Positions 63,718-64,000 of a stretch of 64,000 bases of DNA are shown in pieces. Source of the DNA: an uncultured Flavobacteriales bacterium (GTDB lineage Bacteria; Bacteroidota; Bacteroidia; Flavobacteriales_D; Parvicellaceae); contig CALSNM010000009.1 of assembly GCA_943787725.1 (NCBI GenBank), positions 62,001 through 126,000 of the forward strand, written 5' to 3'. The notes beneath the pieces were generated by a model, which worked only from the letters and a program-made list of their open reading frames with translations, did no database searches and was not told the origin of the DNA. Made by a program: the position numbers and the translations under genes. Position 1 is the stretch's first letter. Each line of letters begins with the position of its first letter.

Positions 63718-64000
63718 TTAACCAATGTATTTTTTCACAATCACTGATGTATTGTGACCTCCAAAACCAAACGTATTGCTTAGCGCAACATCAACAGTTC
63801 TTTTTTCCGCCTTGTTAAAGGTGAAATTCAAGTTGTAATCAATGTTTTCGTCTTCGTGCTCAAAGTTAATTGTCGGCGGCACAATATCTTCTTGAACTGC
63901 TTTTACACAAGCAATTGCCTCAATAGCTCCTGCTGCACCTAACAAGTGCCCGGTCATAGATTTAGTTGAGCTAATGTTTAGGTTGTATGCATGTTCTCCA
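63718..64000 (-). CDS. fabF: 3-oxoacyl-ACP synthase II, C-terminal part
   Basis: Only the last 93 codons are inside the window; the start lies beyond 64000. The C-terminal part has the condensing-enzyme signature STKSMTGHLLGAAGAIEAIA with the catalytic Lys and His of the Cys-His-His triad, and the end FGFGGHNTSVIVKKYIG with the second His. FabF elongates acyl-ACP in fatty acid synthesis. The stop is 3 bases before the rnc start, so they share a transcript. Confidence 0.95.
   Translation of the reverse strand, partial: GEHAYNLNISSTKSMTGHLLGAAGAIEAIACVKAVQEDIVPPTINFEHEDENIDYNLNFTFNKAEKRTVDVALSNTFGFGGHNTSVIVKKYIG

Noticed and set aside
1-64000. tRNA genes, CRISPR arrays, insertion sequences or prophage
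   Set aside because: No cloverleaf T-arm in a suitable context, no regular spacer repeats, no transposase or terminal inverted repeats were seen; gene content is ordinary core chromosome.

Overview
The window reads as the chromosome of a low-GC marine-type member of the Bacteroidota, most likely order Flavobacteriales. Supporting signs are a T9SS type A cargo protein and a gliding-motility C-terminal (CHU_C) domain, a TonB receptor with a carboxypeptidase-like N-terminal domain, three LytTR regulators, a DAHP synthase-chorismate mutase fusion, an atpBEFHAG cluster without atpD/atpC, and promoters of the Bacteroidota form TTG-N19-TAnnTTTG. No rRNA, tRNA, CRISPR, insertion sequence or phage gene was recognised. 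Most of the window looks like core chromosome.

Layout. 1-6.8 kb: a cut RDD gene diverging from a SpoIIM / DUF4129 / DUF4350 / MoxR / DUF58 operon, a cell-envelope AAA-chaperone cluster. 6.8-13.4 kb (minus): aroG-pheA fusion, a secreted protein, then a MORN-repeat protein / soluble PAS kinase / LytTR regulator operon. 13.4-16.2 kb: an AT-rich repeat-bearing spacer, then rpiB, an M28 lipoprotein peptidase and idi. 16.2-23.3 kb (minus): a two-gene CotH-kinase and duplicated-domain lipoprotein unit, a 53-residue lipoprotein, a frame-interrupted secreted protein, a WYL regulator and a TlpA-like lipoprotein. 23.4-25.1 kb: an ECF sigma factor overlapped by a membrane protein that joins an anti-sigma-like N-terminus to PKD and CHU_C domains. 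25.1-30.2 kb (minus): the ATP synthase cluster. 30.3-36.8 kb: PBP1A with an inserted zinc-ribbon-like segment, scoAB, and a GT-C-like plus GT2 pair. 36.8-42.3 kb (minus): a hybrid TPR kinase with a LytTR regulator, hemN and queD. 42.7-49.9 kb: a DUF4175 giant, an RsbW-like ATPase, ybeY, mnmG bracketed by two perfect parS sites, and a methyltransferase whose first codons are the parS site. 50-57.9 kb: DUF2141, gpsA, a lipoprotein, a membrane LytTR regulator next to a TonB receptor, a TPMT-like methyltransferase and a T9SS cargo. 58-64 kb: metG, ldcA, a DUF4412-like protein, yraN, an RsuA/RluB pseudouridine synthase, rnc and the 3' part of fabF.

The sequence carries a striking set of frame interruptions: atpH, atpE and atpB (three places), the 20.0-20.9 kb gene and the 34.6-36.0 kb gene. 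Every one is repaired by removing one or two extra bases. Because functional atp genes are expected, I read these as insertion-type sequence errors rather than real gene loss, and I give the reconstructed extents.

The most promising candidates for something undescribed are the sigma factor / T9SS-domain anti-sigma-like pair at 23.4-25.1 kb, the zinc-ribbon insert in PBP1A, and the CotH kinase / duplicated lipoprotein unit. The parS pair is a strong sign that the window lies in the origin-proximal part of the chromosome.
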